Assembly: GCF_020921035.1 (NCBI RefSeq)
Contig: NC_063151.1
Span: 7,006,001-7,070,000, forward strand
Length of the DNA stretch: 64,000 nt
From: Rhodamnia argentea
Taxonomy: Eukaryota > Streptophyta > Magnoliopsida > Myrtales > Myrtaceae
Direction: 5' to 3'
Shown: positions 23,786-36,414 of the stretch, piece after piece
Position numbering within the stretch: the stretch's first letter is position 1
Layout of the letters: each line of letters opens with the position of its first letter
Translations under genes and position numbers: made by a program
The notes under the pieces: model-generated
What the model saw: only the letters and a program-made list of their open reading frames with translations
The model's database searches: none
Told to the model about the DNA's origin: nothing

Positions 23786-24408
23786 ACAAGACATACAATG
23801 TAGATGCCATGCTCATTGAGCAAGTGGTGTGTTTGTTGTGGTGTGTTTTCATGTTGTCGCGGTGTGTGGCGTTCTCCATATTGTTGCGGCGTGTTTGTCA
23901 TGGCGTGTTTTCATAACGTGTCTATGTAATGAGCTGAAGACAGACGTGTACTTATGCATCTGGCTTGCCTCTTTCCCGCGTAGCAGAAGATGATCCGGAA
24001 TAAAATTCCTTAAAAGGTGCGCTTCCTCCAAGACAATACAGTATGAAAATGAATTTCTGCTTCTTCCGACAATTCAAAAAGTTTTGGCTTTTGGCAATTG
24101 CAAGTTTGCGACACCTACACAGGTCTTTTTAGTCAAACTAGGATAAACCAACAAATGCTGTAACTCGTCCAAACATCCCTAAATCGGTGGAGAGGAAACT
24201 ATGATTTTACTAATCACATATAGATAACGTTACAGGACTATCGCAATTGGAAAAAAAGAAACTGACAAGGTTACAGAGACAAAGTGATGCCTTAGATGTC
24301 TGTAGAGCCTAGAGTACAGAAAAATTAAGCATCGCAAAACAACCTTATCTCCCATAATTACAATCAAGTACAACAAATCTGCAGAAGAGATCAACCAACC
24401 ACCTCATC
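23786..24408. other. Convergent intergenic with GT-rich tract
   Basis: This lies between the 3' ends of the pathogen-related gene and APC6. At 23820-23915 there is an imperfect repetitive GTGTGTTT / GCGTGTTTTCAT tract (for example GCGTGTTTTCAT near 23904). Otherwise it should hold both 3' UTRs. No further gene is seen. Confidence 0.45.
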
Positions 24409-27400
24409 CTAACGGTACTCTAACTTCGAGTCTACACCACGATGGCATTCATCAGTAAGAGCCAGACTCAACAACTCGGTGCAGAATTGATCATCCGGTT
24501 TTAACCGTAAAGCCTGAAAACAAACAGAAAGGAAAGATTTAGTAACTCGCAAATACATGCATTTCCTGAAATGGTTCTCAGTGTTCAGAATATGCCTATA
24601 CATGCAACATATTAAACTAGTCTAATGAGTGCATAATGCAAACAACAAGAAATATAGGCATGAATACCTGGCATAAAAAGTGCTGTGTCAAATCAGTCAA
24701 TTCAAACTCTTCACATGAATAAAGCTATGTAACCGTAATGGAGGCATCTGAACTACTCAGACTAAGGCGCACAGAAAAATGGAGGGTTCAAGGGAAATAA
24801 GGCCATCACAGAAAGATATGAATCTTACTTTGTGATAATATGTAATAGCTGCCGTGAAGTTGTCCTGCAAAATGCAATCGAAGGAAACAGATCTGTCAGA
24901 CCAGTAAAAAATCATGACAGAAAGCAGTACCTGAAGTGTGACCACACACCCAGACATCACCATACATCGTACAATATTTTCCTTCTGAATGGTTATCTAA
25001 TCAACATCAGTGAAATCAAAATATAATCTAAGAACTAATGTGATTTCATAACCTACGAATGTTAAGTTGTTGGCCTGAATATTATGCAATGTGTTCTTAC
25101 CAATGAAAGAGATCTGTGCCAGGACACGCCCAACATATGACACTCTTAAAGCAGTTAAGCATCACGCAGATTTTGAGTCACTTCTGCCATAAAAGATTCA
25201 GAAGCCCTACAAAGTTTCTGTCTGCAATGAAGAGAACAATTACGTGCTCTTTCAAATATGACAAGACTATCGTCATCACTATTAGTTGCATCTTCAACGG
25301 TTTAGACTCGAGCCATGGATCTTCAACTTAGGCAACACATCCCAGTTTAGTTGATGCATGATTGATTTCTATCATGACCAAGCATCACTCTTCTTGTGCT
25401 TGGTTAAAGTCCTCTAAATGCTCCAACAACCACACAGACTTTGGAGGAAACAGTCTCATGATGTTCCGAACAAGGGGCAAATGGCTATAGAAAGATCACT
25501 TGGATTAAGAATATAACTTCCACATTTCCTTAAGGCTGCAGGTGTATTTAGCGTAGCCCTTGCACGTTTTGTGCCAAGAGCATATAGAGGAATATTTATA
25601 GTGTCTAATTGTATCGAGCGAACCACTGATACTTCTCCTTGTCCTCTCTCTCTCCCCTCCCCCTTTCTTAGCAGGCGTTATCTTCCCACTTGCCAAATGT
25701 GGCAGCTTGGCAGCTACACGTAATCAAACCCCCCTAGGTGTTTTAAATGTGCTTCCAGTGGCTGAGTTAATAGATTTATATACGAGAAATATTATTGGAC
25801 TAACCAAACCTTATTTCAGGACTTCGAATATTCACCAGCTTTAACTAGCCTAATTCAGATCTTAATGAAGGAAAAGAAGCCTCTCTGGTCAAATAAATCT
25901 CATCCAACCTCCAAAAGTTATGAACTGATATACATGCAGTGGAACTAATGTTAAATAAAGTAATCTAAAACTTTCCTACATAAATGAAGCAATCACAAGC
26001 AAAAGATAATCAAATGTTCGTATATTTGTCTGCTGAGCTATCACCACCTGATTAGTTTGTAAAAGTTAAAACCAGCAAAGATAACGCGCAAATTACAAAA
26101 AGGAGAACGCAAATACCTGCAAATGGTAAGTGTAAGCAATACCAGCATAAGTGCACACACTTCTTGTGGATAATGCCAGAGCTTTCTCATAGTTCAATAT
26201 TGCTTCATTGTACATTCTGAACACATAGGAGATGAAAGTATTAGGTTCAATGAAGGAAAAACCAAACCTGACAACAAATTATCAATCTTGAAAGACACAT
26301 TTTCGGTGAATCAGGACAAACAACCATTGAAAAGTAAGAACAAATTAACATGAGATGGCTCAGCCAACCAACACATTCTCCTGCAAACTACCACTCCCCC
26401 CACCCGGCCAAAACAAAGAAAAAAGAAAAGGAAGTAAAAAATGAAAAAGGTTGGCTGGTAAAAAACAAATTTTAAAGAGAAAGAACGAATATATATTCAG
26501 TACTGCTTGCTTGTGAAATTCGCATAACGTCTTGAAATTCTTTTTCCAAAATTGTCAGGTTCTAAACAAAGCATATCTCAACATTCATATATTACAAGGA
26601 TATTCTGTAGCCTTCTTTGCAGCAACCAAAGAAGCTCAAAGCATGTCAAAGTCTAGTGCTCTTCTTATTATGATTTGGTGGACCTGAGCCATGTCTCATG
26701 CAACTCACGATTATGAATTCTACTTCTACCATCAGTGACGTAGTTGCATGCAACTCCTGTAAACACTTCATCAAAACCTCTTCCAGCTTCCCAACAATCT
26801 TGCATGAAAAAGCTGAAGAGAGCTTTATGGGAGAGAACTGCCTTTGTAAATGTATACACTCAAGTTCTTGTTCCATATTAACTAGGATAAGAAAATAAAA
26901 GCAAAGAAATAAGCAATCCACTAAGGAAAGAACTTCACATACTTCAACTTTCTGTATGAATGAGCTAGATTAACCACAGTGCCTTCCCACATTTCACTTA
27001 AAGGAGATGGAATGTGAGCCAAAGTTTTCTCAAACCACCGAACAGCTTTATTATACCTGGAAATGCCCCAAAAGGCACATTTAAAAGCACCTCAGTGTCA
27101 GAATGGTACAATCAAAGTCTCACTATCAGAGTAGCTTAGCAATCATCAGCAACTATTAGTGACAAAAAACTCCAATGTAGTGGTTTAAAAAGACTTTATG
27201 CAGAATAGAGCGCTAAACATGAAAGGATTCGTATAGCAAACCACAGCAAGTGCGATAATGCTTAGTTTTGCAATTGTCGTGCACTGATATGCATGTACCA
27301 AAGCACATATTAAGCACAAACTCCAAAGGCTGCAAGAAGAAACAACCACCCCCAACCCCCCTTCTCAAACCCAACCCCCCCAAAAACAAAACAAAAAAAA

Positions 27401-30400
27401 CCAAAAACCAAAAAGCAACAAAAAAGGAACTTGCAGAGGACAGCCTAAAGAAAGGAAAACAAACAAAACAACCAAGCCTCCTTACTCTTTCATGTAAAAA
27501 GAAACAACTCCCAATTCGTTATATACAAGAGGGTCTGACGGACAGATTGTTTTAGCCTGCATGAAAAACTAAACAACAAAAAAGAGTATCATCAGAAGCC
27601 TGTGCTGTCAAATCACACATCCTAATGATCAAATGATTGCTGTTATAATCATAGAACTCGGTGAATAGAGCTGTTACTTTCTCTATAAGTTTCCAACCAT
27701 GAAAAACATATTATCTTCATGCAGAAGGATACTCAATTACGAGCAGGAAAGATCAATGCTACTGTTAAAACTAAAGGGATGCGTTTATTCTTATCAACAA
27801 AGGACACCTCACCAAGCACTCTTCTAGAAACTGCTATCATTTTTAGCACTTATTACATATCAACACCAAATGCCGACATTCCCAAAACGACATTTAATTA
27901 GAGCTGCATCATTAATTCTCTAACAAAATCAACCGAATGGGCAGTCCTAGATATCTCACAGAAATCTTTTGTTTTTTTTTTTTTTGGACAAGGGTATCAC
28001 CAATGCTATGTTTAACATAAGAAGGAAAAATGTAGGATTGAAAGCTTGGGGGGAAGATGAGAAAAATTTTAAAATATTTTGCAAGAAGAGAGATGAGGGG
28101 AAGTGCAAAGTTTTTGACATTTTCTAACCAATTTCTCATCTTCCCCCTCCCCCCAGTACAAAGACTTACAGCTGATGAAGATTTCGCTCATGGACCACTT
28201 AAAACTGACACAGATAACTAATGAAAAAGCCAACCAAGAATATTTTCTGATATTCGTAATTTACCTGCTCAGCAAGTTTAAAACTGTGTGTTCTCATGTA
28301 CTCCATCCCAATGTATAATGTTGGCAAGTGGCACCTGGAATAAGAGAATATCAAGATTCAACCTGTAAAAGGACCACTGTCACGTAACAGTAGAATTTTA
28401 ATAGTTTTGAAAACCTTTAGACCAAACAACCACTAGAAAATGTGGAACATTTGAATATGCGGAATCCACAGGCGCTCTATAAAGGAACTGATTCAGATGA
28501 ACTTGTGGAAGGAAAAGGGCATTATCAACAATAGTTACATCTATGATAGAATTGTTAGACCCATTCCATTCATTTGTGTCTTTAGCATCTTAAACTTCCA
28601 CATGTAAGAGATATTCAAGTTTGAAGTTCAGTTATCGCAGTCATACAGAGAGCATTCAACACTAAAACAAACATAAGAATCATCTGCACATGCATGCACG
28701 AGTTATGTACATGAACCACCTACACTATGGGTAAGTCTCCACTCAAGCAAGATCACTAATTTCTTAGACAAAGAACATGGCCAGAAAAAGCATAACTAAC
28801 AACAACGAAGTTGCCTGAAGGAGCTCATAGAATGCATAGGTATAAATAACGCAAATTAAACAAAAAAGCACATGTAACTACCCAGGAAACAAACGAGCAG
28901 CAGTCCGATATGCAGACATAGCCTGATCGCCTTCATCTTGAGCAGCATAAGCATGTCCAAAACCAATCCAAGCAGGCGGGAATGTACCATCCAGGTTTGT
29001 TGCCTTGCTGTAGGAGGAAACAAGCAGCAAAAGATGATGAATTCAGGTTAATGACTATGATCAATGGGCAGGCAGCCAAGAGGTAAATTGGCGGGCTTGG
29101 GCAAGAGCTTACATGAAAAAGCCCGGGCACCCATCTTTGGCCCAGGCATAGCCTGGCCCAAAAGTTTATTCATAAATTTTACTATATGGGCAGGCGTGGG
29201 CAACGCATTTTGCCCGATCTTAGGTCCGAGCCCGCCCATTGCTCAACTCTATTCATGACATACTATCACTCAAATCATCTACATAAGAAACTGCACGATA
29301 GCTTCAGTCAAAACTCCATCTCGGTTTTCCCGCCAAACTAAAAACAAGTTAAATTCAATTCGTACAAAAATTACAAAAAGGTTTGAGGTTGCTCTTGATG
29401 TATTAAAAGCATTTAAAGATTTGAGGTGCTCAATGTCAAATCAAATTTTGATCGGACTCTCAAGATTAAAAGATAAGACAAGTTCTGAATATCTAAAGAA
29501 CAAAGTTGGATCGTGCTCAATATAAGAGGAAAACTGTAGTTGATTTGGTAAAAATTTCCAGACCACCTGCTTTCAAAGAACTGTAAAAATTCTTGACAAC
29601 TCCAGCCAAATTACCACATCTGTATATAGCAGTTAGCAGGCATAATATTTGCTTGGGCTTTAGAATTTGATAGAGTAGACCACATTTACAGCCTGGCTTT
29701 ACTCTTGTGCTAAAACAACAGACTTACTCAACTTAACAGCACTCAACTGGACATCAAGCAGGCACATCCTAAAGGTTAACCTCAAGATAGTTATAAGATA
29801 TCAAATGACTCAGTTTAGCAGAATTGATTGACTAAGCTCGGAATTTAAAAGTGCTGAAGTCTTTCATCAGTAAGATGATAAAAAGGGTCTAGAAGACGTG
29901 TACATTAACAAAGGAAAAGGAGGAACTAACAATTCACATCAGTAACACATAATATCAGGTGAAAACAAAACTCAACTGACGCAATAGCATTACTTAATCC
30001 AGTTTCCGAGAAGGTGCAGGAAGTGAAGGAAAGACAAAAGGACCCCTTTAAAGTTTAAGTTTGATATGTTCCCTCAACAAAAGAAATCGGCATGTTTAAT
30101 CTCAGTGAGAACAATGATTTATACCTGAAATGCCGCCGTGACTGGTCAAATTTTTTAATGCAATAATAGTAGCAACCAACAGCATACCATGACAGAGCCC
30201 TGCAGTGAAAAATAATCAAACAATTTGCTCATGCAGCCCACAATAGTAATAAAGCTATAGTAATCCCAACATGTTATAACATTCATCACAGTACTTTGCC
30301 TGTTGCCACTCATGACAAAACTCCTCAAAGAAGCTATTGGAGAATGTCTAGGTCTGAAAGTACGACAAAAAACGAGGCATTCAGAGATAATATTCAGCTG

Positions 30401-33200
30401 ATTAGCTTAACATCCTTTTCCTCCTGCATATATATGGCTAAGTGAAGAATCACTAGTGCAGTAAGTCAAACACCAAGCACCACATCTATGAATTTTGAAA
30501 TGACAATTATCTACCAAAGTAGAAAAATTAGTGTTTAACCACGCAAAGGCATTAAGAAATTAAAATAAAAGAGCAATTACAGGGAGACTATACTCACTTT
30601 TGGGGATAGTCCTTCACTAAGTTGCATGCCATAAGGTAAAGTTCATTTGAATGACCGAGTTCAGTCGCAGCTGTTAAATGCACCGAAGTACATTTCATAT
30701 GGAAAGGATCCTTCTCGAGCAGTCTAATACATAAGGAGAATCCAGGTCAGGTATTGACAGGAGTGGCCACTGTAAGCTCCAAGTTGGTCATTCTTACATG
30801 GAAGTCAATTCAAAGCATTTCTGATATTCACCACACTGATGATAGTATTCAGCTTTGCATGTCATTAGATCAGTATCATCCTTCAGGGTCCGCATAAAAG
30901 ACGGCTCAGAAGGATTACTACTGTAACTTTCATTCTCAACTTCTTTGATCTTGGCCTCCACAACATTCTCTTTGTCGTACTGAAAAAAATAAACTGATTA
31001 GGACGCAGGTCCAGAGCAAGAAAAATGAAAAAAGAAAATAAGGTAAGCAGTTCTCCAAAATGTTTTGCATGACAATGAGCTTGTCTAGCTGGACCTTACT
31101 ACCTTCTTTATTAGGCACGCATAGAAAGAAGAGAGCCATTCATCTTCTGGACCAAAATGCAGTGACAAAAGTAAATTGGCTTCTGCAAAAACAAAGGCAT
31201 ATTTTCATTTGGCACGATACTCAAAAACGAAGAATCTAGAACGGGATTCATGAGGCAATAGTCTTGTATATATATAAGGTCTCAGAGTAAGTAGCAGTTC
31301 ATCATGACAAGCCACATGGTTCAGTAATTACCATGGAAACCCATACAATAAAATGATGTGAAGACCCACTAGCTATGTAATTTGGACCTAAAAGGCCTAA
31401 CATAAGACAAGAAGAAAGTACAAGACAATGAGTATTTCAACTCCACCACCTTCTTCACTTGTAAGCATGTGATTGTCGATAAGACACTCCATAGCCTGAA
31501 AAAGTACAAGACAAAACAATGAGAAGATCGTTCCAAGTGAAGAGTGATACTCATTTCTAATTAGAGAGACCACACAGCAGAATTTCAATCACAGGAAGCG
31601 AGAAAATGTCAACTATAATAGAGGAAACAACAAACATACAAAAATACTATACAGGTAGGAAGAAATATCTTCACCACCAAAAATAAAAGAAATTTACCAT
31701 GGCAATTGTCAAACATACCTCATAACAGAGAGGATCGGCTTTTACAGCAGCTTTGTACCTTAAAAATATTACAGAAAAATGTTAAACATCAACAGACATG
31801 TAGCTGAATGCATGTTTCCTCTCTCTTCATCAAGACAAAACCTAACAAATTCAGGGAGCTCAACAAAAACATTAATGCTCCAATATACAGCTATGACTAC
31901 AATTGAGAAGCAACAAACATTCAGATTTTCACCATATACAGAAACTAGGATCTTAGCGAGCCCATCCAGCCGCAAGTAACTCACCAAAATGAATAAGTGC
32001 CAAACAAAATAGGCATAAGAAACCAACCATTGCCGAGCTTGGGAACGATTTTTCAGAGCCTCATATGCCTTGCCTCTCAAAAAGCATATAGCTGACGATA
32101 TCTGTCAAAAGAAAGAAATCATTAACAAGCTTATTTAACATTTGCAGTGCTAAAATTCTACGGTAATGACCCAATTTCATGCTCCTTGGGGATGGTCAAC
32201 CCAAAAAAGATTTCTTTTTTCCAATTTGAAGCAGCCAATTTGGCATGAATGAAGACCAGAGAAGTTACTGAACACTGGATTTACAAAAAGGCAAAATGTA
32301 GGACAGAGATAGGCATGACAATAAGTTATTTGATTCTCAAAGTTCCCCCATCATGAAGTTCACAATTATTCCCTTCTAATGAAATTTCATCCTGAACACC
32401 AGCTCACATTTAATTCAGCATGTCTTCCTAGACAATTATCAAAGGCTATCAACTACCAGAAGGGAAAACCCACATGACCGCTTACTCACAAATTTCCATC
32501 TAAATAATAGATCAAACAAAGTTGCTTCTTCCCCTACACAATGACAAATAATAACAGCTCTTCTGTCCTAGGTGACATTGCAAGACAATATTTTTTTTTT
32601 TTTTATCTTTTCGAGTAGAAAAAGACTCCCTTGGGTCTTTAGAAGCAACAGCGTGGGTAAAAACTTTACAAACTTACACTGATCTCGCGGTCTTCCCCAT
32701 CCTTATCTAAATACATGGCATTAGTGTCCTTGGTGTCATAAACATTCCCATGTTCGTCCACCTTCGCCTCGCCAAGCATCTGTAGACACTGATCCCACTC
32801 GTTCAGCTCCTCCTGTTTAACACAATGAAGTTATTATTATTATTTTTTGTATAAACTACTGAACCAACGCACCCTCCACATGCCAATGGCTAATCCAGTT
32901 AACAAAACGAAGAGAGAGGGATTAAAATGGGGGGAGGCTAGGGTGGACACTTGCAAGGCATTTGGCGGCGAGGTAGCGGAAGCGGAGGTCGCGGAGGACG
33001 ATCTTGGAGGCGTTGAGGAGGTGAAAGGCGCGGCGGTAGTGGCGGCCGAGGAAGAGGGCCTGGGCCTGCATGTAGATGTCGGCGGGGTCGTTGGTGAAGG
33101 TGGCGACCTTGTCGGCGAAGAAGATGGCCGACGAGTAGAGGTGCTTGCTCACACAGTCCCTCACCACCCCTCTCAGCTTCTCTATCTCTTCTTCCCTCAT
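24409..33200 (-). CDS. APC6: APC6/CDC16, TPR subunit of the anaphase-promoting complex
   Basis: Sixteen exons join in phase to 545 residues (Arabidopsis APC6/NOMEGA is recalled as about 543). In transcription order they are 33200-32955, 32812-32678, 32101-32028, 31758-31719, 31495-31450, 31182-31103, 30979-30798, 30723-30598, 30199-30125, 29007-28882, 28334-28265, 27568-27486, 27056-26943, 26216-26117, 24864-24829, 24513-24409. The protein begins MREEEIEKLRGVVRDCVSKH and includes YMQAQALFLGRHYRRA, SYKLAEQ-like, ICPSDPLVYNELGVV and TPR-like blocks such as YNKAVRWFEKTLAHIPS and WLKP-type LRLKPDDQFCTE near the end. APC6 is a TPR scaffold of the nuclear E3 ligase that drives metaphase-anaphase transition. 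Intron 1 starts with GC. Intron 9 holds a 196-bp hAT-like element. The frame stays open upstream of the chosen ATG into the tRNA, but homology supports MREEE as the start. Confidence 0.95.
29056..29251. mobile_element. 196-bp hAT-like MITE in APC6 intron 9
   Basis: The ends pair as TATGATCAATGGGCAGGC and, reverse-complemented, TAGAGTTGAGCAATGGGCGGGC. It is flanked by 8-base repeats TTAATGAC (29048-29055) and TTCATGAC (29252-29259), 7 of 8 identical. The interior is rich in GGGC/GCCC (GCCCGGGC, CAGGCATAGCCTGG), the common plant 'GGGCTTGGGC' type of non-coding element. There is no coding capacity. Confidence 0.75.
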
Positions 33201-33372
33201 CTTCTCCGTCGTCGCGGCTCCGATCTGAACACCGACAGGGAGAGAGAGAGAGGATTGAAGAAGAGAGAATTGAAGAGTAAAATGAGCGGGAGCTTTGCAA
33301 TTTGGCGACGACGGTAGGGTTTTAGCGACTACTATTGAATAAATAGAATGTAGTCGTACACTCAACCACATC

Positions 33373-33445
33373 TCCGTTGTAGTCTAGTTGGTTAGGATAC
33401 TCGGCTCTCACCCGAGAGACCCGGGTTCAAGTCCCGGCAACGGAA
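33373..33445 (+). tRNA. tRNA-Glu (CTC)
   Basis: The acceptor stem TCCGTTG (33373-33379) pairs with CAACGGA (33438-33444), with discriminator A at 33445. The D arm is GTAGTCTAGTTGGTTAGGATAC, the anticodon stem-loop CTCGGCTCTCACCCGAG carries the anticodon CTC, and the T arm is CCGGGTTCAAGTCCCGG. No intron or encoded CCA. A T-run (33453-33457) follows as pol III terminator, and CAA motifs lie just upstream as is usual for plant tRNA genes. The gene lies 172 bp upstream of, and divergent from, the APC6 start codon. Confidence 0.95.
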
Positions 33446-33452
33446 TCCTCCC

Positions 33453-33457
33453 TTTTT
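33453..33457 (+). terminator. Pol III terminator of tRNA-Glu
   Basis: A run of five T residues begins eight bases after the discriminator base, the normal pol III stop signal. Confidence 0.8.
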
Positions 33458-33499
33458 AATCTGATTCTTGTTTTTTCTCTTTTGAATTTTGGGTAATTA

Positions 33500-34080
33500 T
33501 TTTGTTGATTTTCAAATGGTCGCTTATTCTGCTCGATCCATTGAATTAATTTCACAAGATTAATAGATTTGAAAAATTATTTTACGGGTCAACCTAGCTT
33601 AGTCAAGTCTATTGAAGTCGAAAAGTTTTAAGGGTAATGAAATAAACTGTTCATGAAATTTGGCCTAACTAGTCATGTGGCCGCTGAATTTTTAGTCCGA
33701 TTAATGTAGTCTCTGAATTTTACTTTAATGTGTAATGTGATTCCTACACTGTTAATTTGTTCGATATTATCTTTAAACTTTTGATACATGTTCGATTTGG
33801 TTCCTAAATTGTATAAAAAATTTCAGTATTGTCATCCAAGTATCATGGACTACATAAAACATCTTCCAATAATGCAGGGGTTAAATTGAATATTTACTAA
33901 AAATTATATTGAATAATTTAAAATTTCACGGAGGATATTATGTATTGGTCTAAAGTTCACGAATCATATTAAATAAAGTAGAATTTCATGTACCATATTT
34001 ATATATTGGAATAAAGTTCATAGATTTATGGACACAAATTAGATTGAACCTTCTCTAAAACTACTCCAAATTCCACCAAA
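33500..34080. repeat. AT-rich non-coding repeat-like segment
   Basis: Phrases such as 'ATTTCACGGA..ATATTATGTATTGG' and 'AAAGTTCACGAATCATATTAAATAAA' recur in diverged form here and at about 35560-35740. This suggests a shared non-autonomous element family. Ends were not resolved and no coding potential is seen. Confidence 0.4.
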
Positions 34081-34105
34081 CAAACAACGACCAAAACACT
34101 CGCTC

Positions 34106-34120
34106 TCTCTCTCTCTCTCA
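34106..34120 (+). repeat. CT microsatellite
   Basis: A short (CT)n run precedes a small open frame. It is typical of plant 5' UTRs and is therefore weak support for a former promoter region here. Confidence 0.7.
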
Positions 34121-34600
34121 TTGCTCAAACGTCCATGTCTGAGTCATCTCCTCAAGCATCATCCTCCGAAACCACCTCCAAGGTCTCGAAGTCCGTCTCC
34201 GACAGACTCCTCAACAAGTTCTTCGATGCCTCCCGGCTCTGAAAATGCCGTACGCCGCAAAGAAGCATGGTTGCAACTGAAGAGCGTAGAGAGGGCTCGC
34301 CGGAGGACTCGCATCTTTCGATCCAGCGTTAAGCATTCTGTTTTGATTGCTCGCAAACTCTGCTTTCTTTCTCGATCGCAGTAAAGTCCGGCTCATCACG
34401 GTGAAACTAGCTACCCAATTCGAATAAACCCCCTACACATCGGATCCGCTACATGATTCGGCTATACCGACATTGTTTGCGAAGAAGATGATCCCGGTTC
34501 GCGTGACGGAGATTGATGATGCTTTCGGCTTTGGCTCTCTATTTTGTGCAGGCCTTCTGGTGCTTCCAAGTAAAGAACGAAACATCGGGGCGTGCCGGGC
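34121..34600 (+). pseudogene. Possible remnant of a small unidentified gene
   Basis: After a CT-rich leader, an ATG at 34135 opens MSESSPQASSSETTSKVSKS and continues ...DRLLNKFFDASRL before a stop at 34240. A different frame continues for longer but looks unnatural (Pro/Arg-rich). The compositional bias of the first frame looks like a real plant N-terminus. I do not recognise the family and cannot show an intact product. It could also be chance. Confidence 0.25.
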
Positions 34601-35108
34601 TGACCATTCGCAGTGATCCTAAAACAGAGCGGGGCTATTGCTTTTGGTCTTTCATTTCTGGTTTCTCGTTGCTTTTATATTGCTACGTGAATTTGGATGC
34701 TTTTAACCTTTTGCTCATGACTATAAAACAATTGCTTGTGGGAAACCAAATCCTAATCCGACTGAATTTCAGTTTTCCTAATGAACCCAGAAGAAGAAAC
34801 AGTCTCGTCCTATCAAATTAGGGAAGAAACAAATAAAATCCAGATATTGCTGGGCTGAAAGAACAACTATCGTTCGATCGAACAAACAAACAAACAAACA
34901 AAAAAACAAGAAATCGTAAGAAGTCGCCCGCTACCGAACACTCTACAAGAGAAGTTGCAGCATTCATTCTCGGAATCGAACTCGGAACTATCCGTCGATG
35001 TGTATATGTCGTGTGCAGAGTGAGGTTTGACTGAAGTGAGGCAGTGCAGTTTGAATTAAGAAGGGTAAATGTTGTTCCTGAATTGGAAGGACATTATTGT
35101 ACGTTTGG

Positions 35109-35543
35109 AAAAATTACCAATTTTTTTTAAATTTATTACAATTATATCAATTTAGTCATAAACTCTCTTTTTTTTATCAATTCAATCTTTTTGGCCAATT
35201 TTGTCCGACCGACTCTAATGTGACAATTTTTAATAATAATTTAATAATATTTTGAATTATTTATGAGCTTTTTTATCTTTTATTTTCTTTAGTGTTTTGG
35301 TCTAGGCCACGACGCCCTCGCTGGCCTGAGAGATGGGAAAAAAAAAAGACCAAAGAATAGAAAAGAAAAATCATATAAAACACAAAGAATTATTAAGGTA
35401 TTATTAAAAATTTGCAATGCCAGCACAACGCCGATTTATCGAAATTGACCGGAATGACCGAATTGGCTCGAATGCAAAAGACTTAGGACCGAATTAGCGA
35501 AAAAGAAAGGTTTAGGACCGACCTTTTTCTGATAATTTCTCTT
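35109..35543. mobile_element. Mutator-like MITE, family copy A
   Basis: The left GGAAAAATTACCAATTTTTT and the reverse-complemented right AGAGAAATTATCAGAAAAAG are related to the ends of the better-preserved copy at 42650-43245. Inner features are shared: 'TTTAGTCATAAAC', a CCGACC-containing core, and a block AGGCCACGACGCCCTCGCTGGCC. The element is non-coding, and its exact limits are uncertain. Confidence 0.5.
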
Positions 35544-35895
35544 AAACATTTTCATACGGTGCGGGGACTAAATTGGACACATAATGAAACTCCACGAGCC
35601 ATATTAAAAATTAAAAATTAAAAATTCAGGGACAACATCACACAATGAGTGAAAGTTTACGAACTATATTGAACAAACTAAAAATTTAGAAACTATATTA
35701 CATATTGAATCAAAATTCACGGACTATTCGTGTCACTATCTAATTAACAACAGGGACCCATCAGTGGCTGGCAAAGAATATTTCCAGACATTTGGAGTGC
35801 ATGAGAGATATGCAGAACGGACGATTAAAGGCGCAAAGGCGTCAGCCTTCTTCCCGTGCTCCGGAATTTTTTCCTTTTTGTCGCCAAAGTCACTC

Positions 35896-36330
35896 GAATT
35901 TCAAGGATTATGTCGGCGAGCGTATCGGGAAACAACTTTTTTCCTTTTTGTCTCCGGCTATATTTTTTTGTCATACGCATTTCTATCCTAAAAATATTTC
36001 GAAATATTTTTTCCTGGAGTATTACCATACGTACCCTTAGATTTCCCTTTCGCTCACTTTTGATTTCATTCGTTAAACTGTTCGGGGAACATTGAAGTGA
36101 ACAGACCAAACATTATCGTCGTCTCTTTCTCTCTCTTCTTTTTTTGGATCTTGTTTGTTATTTCCATTACATTAAATTATGATATTTAAGCATGGTGTTC
36201 TAGTTACACTAGACCGTCTTTTCCTTTCTCCCAATGAACAAATCTTAGTCAAAGTTGCGAAAGGGTAATGTTTTGCGTTGTTTTGTACCATCCTAATTGC
36301 TAAAGAATTTCAAGGGATTATGTCGGCGAG
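35896..36330 (+). repeat. Direct repeat pair (GAATTTCAAGG...GTCGGCGAG)
   Basis: A near-identical 25/26-base word occurs at 35896-35920 and 36305-36330, about 410 bases apart, differing by one extra G. Flanks around both copies share little else. It may be a small duplication. Confidence 0.6.
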
Positions 36331-36414
36331 TGTCTCGAGACGCTTGTTGAGAGACCAAATAAGTGAAATTTTGCACTTTTCAGGACCTTGACTTTTTTCC
36401 CATCACGCATAGTG

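Noticed and set aside
23820-23915. GT-rich tract as a CRISPR-like or regulatory repeat array
   Set aside because: Units are irregular with no spacer structure; ordinary degenerate simple sequence in a plant nuclear genome.
27268-27555. Lys/Pro-rich open frame on the plus strand
   Set aside because: It lies over A/C-rich APC6 intron sequence and is antisense to APC6 exon 12.
33201-33371. N-terminal extension of APC6 from the open frame upstream
   Set aside because: The family starts at MREEE. The extension would run to the edge of the tRNA-Glu gene and has 5'-UTR composition.
35764-36109. Overlapping open frames of 75-94 codons on both strands
   Set aside because: Low-complexity hydrophobic translations with no homology or splice context. 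Probably spacer DNA with a small direct repeat.
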